A stretch of 64,000 bases of DNA, taken from NCBI GenBank assembly GCA_018340375.1, contig JAFFJZ010000010.1, forward strand, positions 14,632,001 to 14,696,000. The letters are read 5' to 3'. This document shows, piece after piece, positions 1 through 9,837 of the stretch. Numbering within the stretch: position 1 is the first letter of the stretch; each line of letters opens with the position of its first letter. The translations under genes and the position numbers were made by a program. The notes under the pieces are model-generated. The model was not told where the DNA came from. It did no database searches and saw only the letters and a program-made list of their open reading frames with translations. Source of the stretch: Gonatopus flavifemur. Taxonomy: Eukaryota; Arthropoda; Insecta; Hymenoptera; Dryinidae.

Positions 1-269
1 TCTTACAGTGATGTGCTTGAATTATTTTCATCTCATTCTGATCTTAGGAATTCTCTTTCTCTTATTTGTCAAATTTAATATCTAATTGTCCTTTTCACCT
101 ATAATTATACACGTTAACTGTTGTTGTAATATAAGATGCATGTAGTCGAGCTTAACATGATGCTTAATGCTTTGATGTATGATATATATAATGTGGTTCA
201 AATAATGTATATTCTATGTACCAAAGGGTCTTTTATACCCGTATAAACAAAATAAATAAATAAATAAAT
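1..269 (+). mobile_element. 3' end of a LINE-like (non-LTR) retrotransposon
   Basis: No open frame. The stretch ends in a short hairpin (GGGTCTTTTATACCC, about 227-241) followed by a run of AAATA units at about 250-270. Such an ending is typical of 3' ends of insect non-LTR elements that use short A-rich repeat tails. It abuts a mariner transposase fragment with no spacer, so it looks like an insertion into that mariner. The 5' part lies outside the window. The clade cannot be assigned. Confidence 0.55.
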
Positions 270-636
270 AATGCTCGTCCACATGTTGCGGCGCCGGTAA
301 AAACATACTTGGAAACACTCAACTGGGAAGTTTTACCCCACCCGCCGTATTCACCAGACTTAGCCCCTTCTGATTATCACCTGTTCCGGTCGATGGCACA
401 TGGTCTGTCTGAGCAGCGCTTCACATCATATGAAGACACCAAAAATTGGCTAGATTTGTGGATAGCGTCAAAAGATGAAGAGTTTTTTCGACGGGGTATC
501 CGAATGTTGCCAGAAAGATGGGGAAAAGTAGTGGCAAATGATGGAAAATACTTTGAATGAAACGTAATGTACTTTTCCTTTACAATAAATTCCTAATTTT
601 TTATAAAAAACCGCGGAAACTTATTTGTACACCTAA
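270..636 (+). pseudogene. mariner transposase C-terminal fragment with 3' terminal repeat
   Basis: The frame from 270 to 560 encodes the last ~96 residues of a mariner transposase. It begins at the second catalytic motif (NARPHV, its Asp replaced by the LINE tail), has the third catalytic Asp in HPPYSPDLAPSDYHLF, and ends DGKYFE before TGA at 558-560. An AATAAA lies near 583. The 3' inverted repeat occupies about 605-636 (reading outward-in it starts TTAGGTGTACAAATAAG) and is followed by TA at 637-638, as expected for the mariner target duplication. The N-terminal two thirds are missing, so it cannot be active. It belongs to the same subfamily as the fragment near 29.3-29.9 kb and differs from the two mariners at 31-32 and 38 kb. 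Confidence 0.9.
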
Positions 637-699
637 TATGATATAAATTTCAGGTACATTGGAATTGGGGGGAGGAAAAAAAAGGAAATCAGATTCCTT

Positions 700-1365
700 T
701 TTGTCTGTTTGTATATCTTCCGTTCGTATTATTCGATCGCAATAAAATTTCCACCAGAGTCATGTGCGGTGTTGATAGTGATTCCATATAAGTTTCAACC
801 TCATCGTTACAGAAGAACGAGAGGGGTGAGGAGAAATTTTTCGAAAAATCGTGATTTTGCGAACGCGCGTTTCTTCTCTTCCTATCACTCGACCCTGATC
901 AAACTTGAACCACGTTGTAGTCATGATCCGACAGTGGTCCCATGTAAGTTCCATCCCAGTCGGTTAAAAATTGTGGAAAATTGTTCTTTGGGGTCTGTAT
1001 TTTCTTTGAAAGCATGCCTTCCCCATGTCCATATTATTTTGATTTTGCAGCCGTACGTATCATCGCTTCCCGTTATCCGATTGTAATGAAACTTATACTA
1101 CGTTTCAGTTATGGTCCCATAGGTGTCTCATGCGAGTTTCGTTCCAATCGGTTGAGAATTTTCTTGAGTTTTTTTTTTCATTTTCATATGGAATTTTATC
1201 AAAAACTATAATTTTGGGACAAGGGCATGTTTTCGCTTCATGTTGTCCAATTGCAAATAAATTTATACCACGGTTTAGTTATGATCCCATACTGATCCCA
1301 TACAGTAGGTTTAATCACAATCGGTTGAGAAGTGTGAAAACAGAGTCTTTAGCAATCTGCATTGT
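700..1365 (+). repeat. four diverged tandem units of about 160-185 bp
   Basis: A module runs roughly: TCCGATTG, ATGAAATTTATACCACG, TTATGGTCCCAT, GTTTCATCCCAATCGG, TTGAGAA. It recurs near 739, 899, 1085 and 1258. Translated, each unit gives a weakly similar peptide around IKF..R.S.DP..VP.KF...RLR, which explains the overlapping short open frames here. Third positions are not favoured over others, so this looks like a decayed non-coding repeat rather than a gene. Confidence 0.6.
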
Positions 1366-2409
1366 TTGACGATTTACTTTGAAAAGTGTCATCATCATTG
1401 GTTGATTAGGAACGAGGAAGCCATGTGCCAATTGGCAGAGTTTTTTTACTTGTTTTGTTATTTAAATTAGTATAACGAACAAAAATTTGTTTAAATCTGA
1501 AACGAAATTTTTTGTTATATTCAAGATCTGATAAACATACCGACAAATTTTCAAAACGATATCTCAAATCTTCCTATGGAAAACAAGTGTTTGACAACAA
1601 AATTTCCTTCGAAAATCTTTTCCAGAAAGATCCTTTAACGAAAAATTTTCAGGATGTATGCTCGATAGTATTATAACGAGTCTCACGGACTACGGGATCC
1701 AGTGGAAGGCATAATTTGTTGAATGTTATTCAATCACAACTCAATGCTCATCGAAGATTATGTCGAACGTACTTCGAAAAAAAAATTCAATTCAAAGAAA
1801 CCAATTCTGACTGTGAGCGTCAGTTTTGACTTGAGCTTGGTCAATTCTTGCCAAGGATAATTTCACGTGGAAGAAAAAGATTCGCAACGTCTGGAATGAT
1901 GTTATCATTTCACGATTGCGCTATTGTAATCTCAAAAATCGCCCAATCTTGGGCTGCGTTGCGCGACTCGAAGAAAAATGATGAATATTTATCCGCGTCA
2001 TTGAGAAGTGAACACAAATGTGCGAAGAAAGACAATGAGGTGGAGTTGTAGAGTCTTTGAGAAAGGGAGTGGAACAATCAAAGCGTGTAAGAAATTACAC
2101 ACAGGTCCCACGTGGGAAAAATTTTTAAACTACATATAATTTATATACAATTATATAAGAATTATATATCAGGTTTATTGAATTATATAAAAATTATATA
2201 GAATTTTGGAAGAATTTTTTACACAAATATCTAAGAAAAAGAAGATAAAAACACACTGTAATAACGTTGCATTGATTAAAATCCACCATAATACATGTAG
2301 CATGAATTCAAGGTTGATGTATTGTCTTCACACATGATATAATATTAAGAAGCATATCACATCTTCAATTATTATTCATCATATTGATGGTTAATACATC
2401 AAGAGTTAA
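1366..2409. other. no gene or element recognised
   Basis: AT-rich sequence with short unsupported open frames (for example 1848-2051). A cluster of TATATAA-type words lies at 2130-2200. Nothing could be assigned. Confidence 0.5.
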
Positions 2410-2417
2410 CCATTAAT

Positions 2418-2559
2418 TAGAGGTGGGCGAATCTTGACGAAGCGAATCTTTTGTATAAAATACTTATCGAGTTTTGATAAAAAATTTTATATAATTCGAT
2501 ACAAATTAAACATTTTTTTTATACAAAAGATTCTCTTCGTCAAGATTCGCCCACCTCTA
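2418..2559. mobile_element. hAT-type MITE, 142 bp, with 8-bp target duplication
   Basis: Terminal inverted repeats of about 44 bp begin TAGAGGTGGGCGAATCTTGA and end with the complement. The start resembles the widespread hAT terminus YAGAGGTGGGC. Both sides are flanked by the same 8 bases CCATTAAT (2410-2417 and 2560-2567), the duplication length made by hAT transposases. There is no coding capacity. Its ends differ from those of the full hAT element at 12269-14746, so that element is not its obvious source of transposase. Confidence 0.92.
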
Positions 2560-2574
2560 CCATTAATATGTTGT

Positions 2575-3178
2575 ATAATGTATGCCCAACTGTGTATTGC
2601 TTATAATGACAATGGGTCTCAGGCTGTGTCCATCCTCTTCAACACAGTATTAAGGAATGACGATGGGGCCCATTTTGGCTCACTCTTGACCCTGTTGTGC
2701 TTTCCTATACAATTACGGTTGATAGGAAATGGAAATAATGAATCTTAGTGCGGGCACATTTGAACTTGGCCCCAATTTGGACCAGCGTTAGGCCAAGATT
2801 GGGGTGAATTCATATCCCGAGCATGTGCGTACAATCCTCAGCGTGTATGAATTTTGGTCCCACTTTGGTCCAGTCTTGGGCCTATATAGGCACGATGGGG
2901 CTCAACACTAGGCCCAAAACTCGGACTGAAATTCATGCCCGCTGGGTTAGAATTCAAAGCAATTTTTCGATTTCAAAACAAAAGGTAGAGGTAGTATTGA
3001 TTGCCTGGTCTGGGTTCATGTTGGACCCATGGTGTTACCAATCCTCGGGTAAAGCAATACAGCCAAGCTGGAAAAGATGTTATGATTTCAGGGTTGGCTC
3101 CATTTGTCTGTCCAGCTTGGCCCCAGGTTGGGCAGCATGGGCACTCATCCTGGGCTTAGATTGGGCCCGCCGTTAATA
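2575..3178. repeat. ~600-bp interspersed repeat rich in TTGGGCC words, copy 1
   Basis: Closely similar along its whole length to 11400-12030. It contains several internal inverted repeats built from TTGGTCC/GGACCAA and TTGGGCC/GGCCCAA, for example the arms around 2850-2885 and 2905-2935. The short open frames are not conserved between the two copies, so it is treated as non-coding. The element class is unknown; the foldback structure suggests a MITE. Confidence 0.75.
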
Positions 3179-3599
3179 CACACTTGGGTGAGTACAATAG
3201 AAGTTATACTCCATTAGGTTGGATTTCAAATTGATATATGTTAACTGATCAGGGCCAAAGAATGCAGAATTGTAACGATAATTTCAAACCTGACCCACTA
3301 TTTTCAAGCTGCTCTTTCGAATGATGAGGTCTAAATTGCATTCAGATGGTGCCGGAGTCCCGATACGGCCGATTTGAAATGAAAAGTTGGCGAAAAATTC
3401 GTGAATATCTCGGCCTGTGATTCTTTTATGGGTTGAGATTGCACTTGGAATTATCCAAATCATGAACCAACGGTGTACAAATAGCTCAACCTCACTCAAT
3501 TTACCATAAATGACTGAAATAACTTGCGATGATGGAAATGTGGAGAAAATCGATGGAACACATGATCTCATCCGTTCAACATCGTTCAAGAAATATTAG

Positions 3600-5379
3600 T
3601 GGGCATTTTAAAGGTCATTGATCACGAATTCTTTATCCAATTACAGAAATTTAAGATGGCAAATCCAATATGGCGGATGAGAATCCGAAGAAAGCCTTAA
3701 AATTGCATAAAAATCGGTATATTGGGGTTTTTCGAAGTGCCTGATTGTAAATCCATCATCCAGTTCTCAAAATCCAAGAGGGTAGATCCAATATAGTGAA
3801 CAAAAATCCGGAAAAAAGACTCGAAATTGTATGGAAATTGGTATACTGGGGCCGCACAGTGGGAAATTCTGGTGTATTTATTGACAAAAATCAACCTACA
3901 ACCCAATTTTCATCTGATGCTGATGAATTTGCTTTTGAAAAACTCAGAAAGAGTTCCTTTTCGACCTATCACTGCGGTATTTTTGTTTGGAGCAATCCGA
4001 TATTTATACAATTTAACAAAAACTCGATAAATTTTCAATAAAAAAACATCGATACTGGAAAATATTGCTTTTTAGTGATGAAAATTCTCGAATTTTCAAT
4101 AGTTAGGACCTATGTAAAGTTGTCCCGGTTTTCTTGAGTCCTTTCTGCTATCCAACAACCAACTTTGATTTTGAGAAAGTTATTTCTATTCACAAACATT
4201 TTTGATCTTTGGGTGGATTATGTAATTTCTATCACATTTCTATAGCATTTTTGTGCTCCTCCATCACAAGTATTAGTACTTTCATGCGAAGAAATATGTT
4301 TCGTCACGTAAAACAGGAAAAACGTTTCTTTTTAGACAGATAATGATTCACTCGTTTACCAAATCTTCTTTTTCAATTTTGATTCGAATTCTCCTCTAAT
4401 TCAGTTCGATATTACGGAAATGCCGCAGTGATACGTTTAAGGGGAACCCTCTCTGAGTATTCTGAAATGAAATTCATCAGCATCGGATGAAAATTCAGTT
4501 GTAGGCTGATTTTTGTCCACGAATGCACCAAAATTTCTCACTGTGGGCCGTATCGGTATCTCAGCACCATCTGAATGCAATTTGTACCTTCAGGTATTTT
4601 TGTTGAAAATTTGTAATGATTCATACTATGTCATAGTATGTCATTCGCAACATTTGAAATCACAATTGAAATTCTGCAATGTTCGACCCTAATGGGTTAA
4701 CTATCAGCGTAACACGGTTATTATGATGCGATATTTTTCATAGAAGATTTGTCGAGTTCGTATTGAATATTTTAGGATATCCTCCAAAATTGAATTTGGT
4801 ACAAATTGTACGAAAAATACCGATATCGTCAAATATTGCCGATCACTAACGTTCTGTAAGAAGCAGCTGAAATGCAATGGAAGGGAACGTTTCAATTGCT
4901 TTTCCAGGATTCTTCTATAGCTCTTTCTTTCCAACGCACAGTGGGTTCAAATGTCAAACAGTTAGCCAAAAAATTAAAACCCGATACATGAGAACTTTTG
5001 GGGTTCCTGATTACGAATTCGTTTTCAAATTCTCAACATTCTAAATGGCAGATCCAAGATGGTGGACAAAAATCCTAAAACCCAACGGGTTTTCTTTCAA
5101 TTTTTATACCTAGGAATTTTTGGATAGTTGATTACGAATTTTCTGTTAAAATCTCTACATTCAAATTGCTGAATTAAAATTTAGAAAATCAAGGCAAATT
5201 TCCATTTAAATTATCCGTGAAGAGGTGGAGAGTACACCGGTAGGTGTCGGGTTTGCAGGAAATTCGATGAATTTTCAAATCCTTGTCCACCATCTTAGAT
5301 CTGCCATTGGTAATTCCGAGATTTTAAGAAATTCCCATGAATCTCCATGGGGATTTCGCATAGGTTTCATTTCAGATCG
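3600..5379. repeat. tandem and inverted repeat tract based on a ~125-bp unit
   Basis: A unit containing GGCAGATCCAAGATGGTGGA followed by AAAAATCC and then a GGTATATTGGGGTTTTT-like segment recurs in direct order near 3655, 3780 and 5045 and inverted near 5280. Segments 3855-3965 and 4440-4550 form an inverted pair (GTGGGAAATT... against ...AATTTCTCACTGTGGG) around a ~470-bp centre. No convincing coding sequence. Confidence 0.6.
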
Positions 5380-5643
5380 CACTGAGATAACAAATTTCCG
5401 GGAACAATGAAATATTTAGTTGAATATAATCGCAACAAAATACTCAATTGATTTGAAAAAAGCTTTATTGAATCAACTAAATATTTATTCCATCAAAAAA
5501 ATATTTCAAGTTGTATAAAATGTTTGGTTGATAAGAATGGATATTTGATTGATTTAACAAAACTCTATTCAAATCAATTTGGTATTTGCTGCGACTATGC
5601 AACCAAACATTTCCTTGTTCCCGAAAATTTGTTGCTCAATGTG
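5380..5643. mobile_element. MITE-like palindrome with ~80-bp arms
   Basis: The left arm starts CACTGAGATAACAAATTTCC. The right arm, read on the other strand, starts CACATTGAGCAACAAATTTTC. The arms continue to match with mismatches for about 80 bp (GGGAACA, TTAGTTG/TTGGTTG, CAATTGATTTGAA). Non-coding. No clear target duplication. Confidence 0.7.
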
Positions 5644-5649
5644 CTAAGT

Positions 5650-6840
5650 GAAGATCCGTTTGTAAATACTCCCCGTAACTAATCAATCATCATTGATTCA
5701 TAAAGTGCATCAGCGTGGCCAAAAAATCCTACTTGATCGATTCCTGAAAAAACGAAAAGGAGATTGGGTGACTCTAGAAGAACCATCCAATCATCATCAG
5801 CCAGTAGGACTGTAGCGCATAAAGTTACAAAAATTTACCTTCTCAAAGGGAACAAGATGCGACATAACTCATCGATTTCCCACGGAAACTTGCATTATTC
5901 TCAATGAAATTATAATCGAAGAATGAGAATTTCCCAAAGCTACAGTATTTATTATCTCCTAAAATGATTCTCATTTCATCTTGGGTAAATGTTACGCCAA
6001 TAATAACTACTTTTGACGACACAGCCATCGATTTGACAGTCTCTCCTACCGCGGCCTATGAAGCAATCATTGAACTATCGAATCTTCACATGACACTTTA
6101 AATCTTGAAAAGATCTTCGTGCGCCCTCAATATAAATGTCAAGGCAACAATCTCAAGAACGAATTCATTTTAATAAATTCAACATTTATTGGGCGTTTAG
6201 AATCATTCTTTCGAAGAAATGTAAAAATATGTTTCTCATTTGATTTCTCAACAACCTCCTTGTGAGGCAGAAAGCTACCATATCCGAATTATTAGCAAGG
6301 TATGAATTTTTTTACTGAAAGAGATGAGAACCTTGAAGAATACATGTAATAATATTCCTGACGATGAAAAATTCTAAATCTCTCATCATGTCGAGAGAAA
6401 ACATATATGACACCTATCATTCATATTCGAGGAAGAACATATGTAATGAGTGGAAGAGATTTATCTCCCTTCCCTTGGGAAATATTTATGGCCTATCGGT
6501 GGCAGTGATATGTTTTACATGAGACAAATGACTGATTGTTAGCGTCAGATGAATTGATTTAATCGGATCATGAATTTAATAAATACGAATAACCAGTTTC
6601 TAAATGCAATGAGATAATGGATGGGAGGTAATCAATGATCTCCCGAAGGTCGATGGTATAATTATTCAGAAAGAAAATCCTCTCTTCCTCTATTTCCAAG
6701 TTTTTTGCGCGGAAAAATCAAGCGAGTGTTGACAAATGTCAATTCAGGAAAATTATTGTCAATTCAAAGAAAACGTCTTCATATAATATTATGATGTCTT
6801 GGGTACATAAATATTGAGATATTTTCAGAACATTTGAAAA
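5650..6840. other. no gene or element recognised
   Basis: AT-rich sequence with unsupported open frames only (for example 5843-6028, minus). No splice-consistent coding exon seen. Confidence 0.45.
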
Positions 6841-7444
6841 CATTCCCCACGCAGCACCCAATGTCTCAGTAATATTTCTAGAATATTACAATGTCTCGCT
6901 CAGAACATTATGTGTGAAATATTTATACAAGATCCTATACATATTTCGTTAAGAATGTTCTGAGAATCTTCCAATTGGAGCATTGCACATATAATGATCT
7001 GTATTGTTCTGGGAATCTACGATGTGGAATATACTAAATTTGTCGCAAATGAAATATTCTGAGAATATGACAGTAGCAATATTTTATGAAGCAAAATGAA
7101 TTTCCATACATCTGACCCAAGACTTGGTAAAGTTTTCAATTCAAGATCGAAAAAAACGCTTCTTCTACGATCTATTAACTTTTCGTTTCAGGAGGTTCTG
7201 AACCGATTGGCTTATTTCCCATGGAAACCAATTTTTGAAAGTTTTTCATCAATTTGTTCCAGCATTTGGTAAATTTTAGAAGTGCAATTTTCAAAAAACG
7301 TTCCTCTCAAGTGCTATTCATTCTTCGTTTCAGAAGATTCTGAAATCGATTTTGAACTCAGCATTTTGTAAAATTTCAAAAGATCTACTCATTTCTCGTG
7401 CCAGAAGATTCTGAATTCTTCAAACTCCCATCATGATGATTACT

Positions 7445-7560
7445 TTCATATAGCACTTTGAGAGTGGTGTCGTCATCTCGGAGATTTGCTGAAGGGATAG
7501 AAGCCTTGACTCTCACTCGCCGAACCCGGGTTCAATCCCCACTGGGGAACTTTCTAATAA
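7445..7560 (+). mobile_element. tRNA-derived SINE-like segment
   Basis: A B-box-like CGGGTTCAATCCCC at about 7528-7541 sits some 65 bp after an A-box-like stretch near 7464-7480, with a GGGGAA end. It shares the string TGTCGTCATCTCG and the B-box region with 43000-43090, which shows it is a repeat. It cannot fold as an intact tRNA. Confidence 0.5.
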
Positions 7561-7700
7561 TCGACTTCGGAGCAGGTTTTCTTCCGCTCAAAGTGATTCT
7601 GGCCAAGCTCATTCAACATTTGTAGAAGTAAATTTTGAAGAAATTGTTTCTCAACCCAAAGCAATATTTTGTTAGCTTTTTATTATATGTGATTGTCACA

Positions 7701-8046
7701 CCGAGAAAAAATGATTTAGATCTAATTAGATCTAATGGATTAGATCTCCTTAGATCTAAAAAAATGGAAAAATTCATGCTCTGTGGGCCGATTTAGATCT
7801 ATTTAGATCTACGGAGATCTAATTGATTTTTTTCGAAAATATGTAGTTCTTAAAAACCATCCAAAAGTGAAGAAAATGGGCAGTAGATGCACGCAAATTT
7901 CGATTAATTAATATGAAATTTTTTGTGATTTAGATCTATGTAGATCTAACCAGATCTGTCTAGATCTAAATAGATCTACATTTTCCATTTTTTAGATCTA
8001 ACGAGATCTAATTAGATCTACTTAGATCTAAATCATTTTTTCTCGG
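7701..8046. mobile_element. MITE made of 16 AGATCT hexamers
   Basis: Ends are perfectly inverted over CCGAGAAAAAATGATTTAGA. Between them AGATCT occurs 16 times in four clusters (7717-7760, 7786-7822, 7930-7980, 7993-8030), usually as TTAGATCTAA. Because AGATCT is its own complement, the element is palindromic at both the whole-element and the word scale. Non-coding. The target duplication is unclear. Confidence 0.85.
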
Positions 8047-8289
8047 GACATTTTGTTCCGTACAGAATATCGCTGAAATGATCACAGCAATATTTCAGAA
8101 TGTCTCCAGATTGTTACCTCGGTGATTTCAGCAATATTTCAGAATGTCTCCAGAATGTTATAAAGATAATGGCATGAAACATCCTGCAGACATTCTGACA
8201 ATCTTCGTGAGATGTATTCCAGAATATTACACATTCCAAATGTAAAATATTCTGACAATATTGCTGGCACATCTGGTGCTGTGTGAGAC

Positions 8290-8955
8290 TTCACCAGTAT
8301 TTTTTCAGTGCCACGTCAAGAATTTGTAGGGAATTTTTTTGCTGTGGCAACTAAATTTTTCGCTGTTACAGCTGAGGGGGTGACTGTGACAGCTAAGAAA
8401 AAGTGTTAGTTCAACCTAAAAGAAACACATGAGCATTCGAAGATTTATTGAACACGTACTAAAATACAATTTGAATTTAAATCGATCTGAGATCGAGTCT
8501 TCAGTCTGTGATTTTGGAATTCAACTCTGAAGATACAATTAATGTGATACGAAATTACCCTTTAAAATAAAAAAAAAACACTACATTATTTCATGGTAAG
8601 TGATATTGATTCTTATGGAACGCCAAAGAGAATATAGTTAGATGTTATAGATGCTTTTTGCAGGAATTGTTCCAGCCTTAGTAAAACTGACCCCAGGCAT
8701 CTACGAGTTTTTCAATGCTGCGCTAGAGAAAAACTAAATCTTCGAAGGGCCTCGTAAGTATTTGGTAAACTCCTAGCGAGTGCCTAGTTTTTCTCAATTG
8801 CGACGTTACCAAGCTCGTGAACATTTAAAACACATTCATGTTAGGGCGTGTTCTTCTGCCCCAAAATTAGACCTCAAGGCTGTGTATTAAGATTAGCAGT
8901 TAGAATAATATATTTTTACAAAATTATGAAATTTCGATAATCCTCTGTGAAAAGA
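8290..8955. other. short tract of GCTGT..ACAGC words, otherwise unassigned
   Basis: 8340-8405 carries GCTGTGGCAAC, GCTGTTACAGC and CTGTGACAGC, related to the longer arrays at 45540-46420 and 58100-58330. The remainder shows nothing recognisable. Confidence 0.45.
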
Positions 8956-8960
8956 CTATT

Positions 8961-9185
8961 CCTGGTTAAAAAACCCCATTGATTCTCGCCAAATCTCATT
9001 GAATCTTGCACAATGTTCTGACCAAATCCTATTCAACCATTTTCAATGAGATTCAATCAGATGAGTGTATTTTTTCAATGTGATTCTGATTGAATCTTGC
9101 CAAATCTGATTGAATCTTGCACAATATTCTGACCAAATCCCATTGAATTCAATTTCATTAGATTCTATGGATTGTTTCAACCAGG
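8961..9185. mobile_element. MITE-like palindrome, CCTGGTT termini
   Basis: The left end CCTGGTTAAAAAACC and the right end, read on the other strand CCTGGTTGAAACAATCC, delimit a segment with repeated AATCTCATTGAATCTTGC words in both orientations. Related words occur at 17130-17450. It lies just downstream of the gene A stop codon, probably in or near its 3' untranslated region. Confidence 0.65.
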
Positions 9186-9305
9186 GTCATGTAAATTTGC
9201 AAATTTCACGAATCTCCTCGTGTTCACAAGTTCAAAACTCTCATTGATTTCAAAATCAGATGAAATTCAAGAATACAAACGTATATATTATAATATATTC
9301 CGTTT

Positions 9306-9837
9306 TCACTCAATCGCTACTAATTTATCACTGTAAGGTTGGAAATCATGAACAGCGTCGCTTTCTGAAGTGGTCGTAACGCTAACATTTGCATCAATGG
9401 TCGAATCATCTGTCACGTTTGTGACATTGTTATGAATAAAATTACTTTTAATTGTGGTTGTATCCACAAATTTTTGTGCCTCGTATTCATAATTATTATT
9501 ATTGTTATTATAATCACTTCTATAGTTGATAGACTTATGATTGAATGGAAATGATGTATCGTTAGATTCTTCATCGATTTTCGAGATATCTTGTTTAGAT
9601 TTAGCATTGACATTATCACCATTCGGATGCCTCGAGTCTAGCAAACTCTCCTCGTAACGCGTAATGTTTTGGACATCTGTGACATCCGATGAATCTGATT
9701 CTTGATGTTTCGATGTTTCAATCGCTGAGTGATCGGTCAAATGCTTGGCAATGGTACTCAACGGAGATACGATTTTATCTATGAATTCTTGATGCTCTTC
9801 CGATGGTTGAGTTGCTGAACGATGAAGAATGTCATGT
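9306..9837 (-). CDS. gene A exon 5: Asn/Ser/Thr/Asp-rich C-terminus
   Basis: The acceptor is AATTATGTTTCAG. Encodes about 177 residues ending ...DKLVAIE before TGA at 9308-9306. Rich in Asn, Ser, Thr and Asp, with an Asn run from an AAT/AAC-type microsatellite (about 9484-9510) and sequons such as NVT, NDT and NVS. Looks disordered. No clear polyadenylation signal was identified. Confidence 0.85.

Larger units (their letters stand above)
6847..8287. mobile_element. composite palindromic element with CCCACGCAGCAC termini
   Basis: The left end CCACGCAGCACCCAATGTC and the right end, read on the other strand CACACAGCACCAGATGTG, match for about 45 bp. Both arms are built from AGAATATTCT-like words (TCAGAATATT, GAATATGACAG, CAGAATGTCTCC). 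The element contains a tRNA-like SINE segment at 7445-7560 and a separate AGATCT-rich MITE at 7701-8046, so it is a nest of at least three insertions. Confidence 0.6.

Noticed and set aside
709..1369. Overlapping open frames of 76-125 codons
   Set aside because: Explained by four diverged ~170-bp repeat units that happen to stay open; no preference for silent changes and no motif.
7701..8046. Regularly spaced repeats suggesting a CRISPR-like or operator array
   Set aside because: Eukaryotic context, the repeat is a 6-bp palindrome without constant-length unique spacers, and the whole is enclosed in MITE ends.
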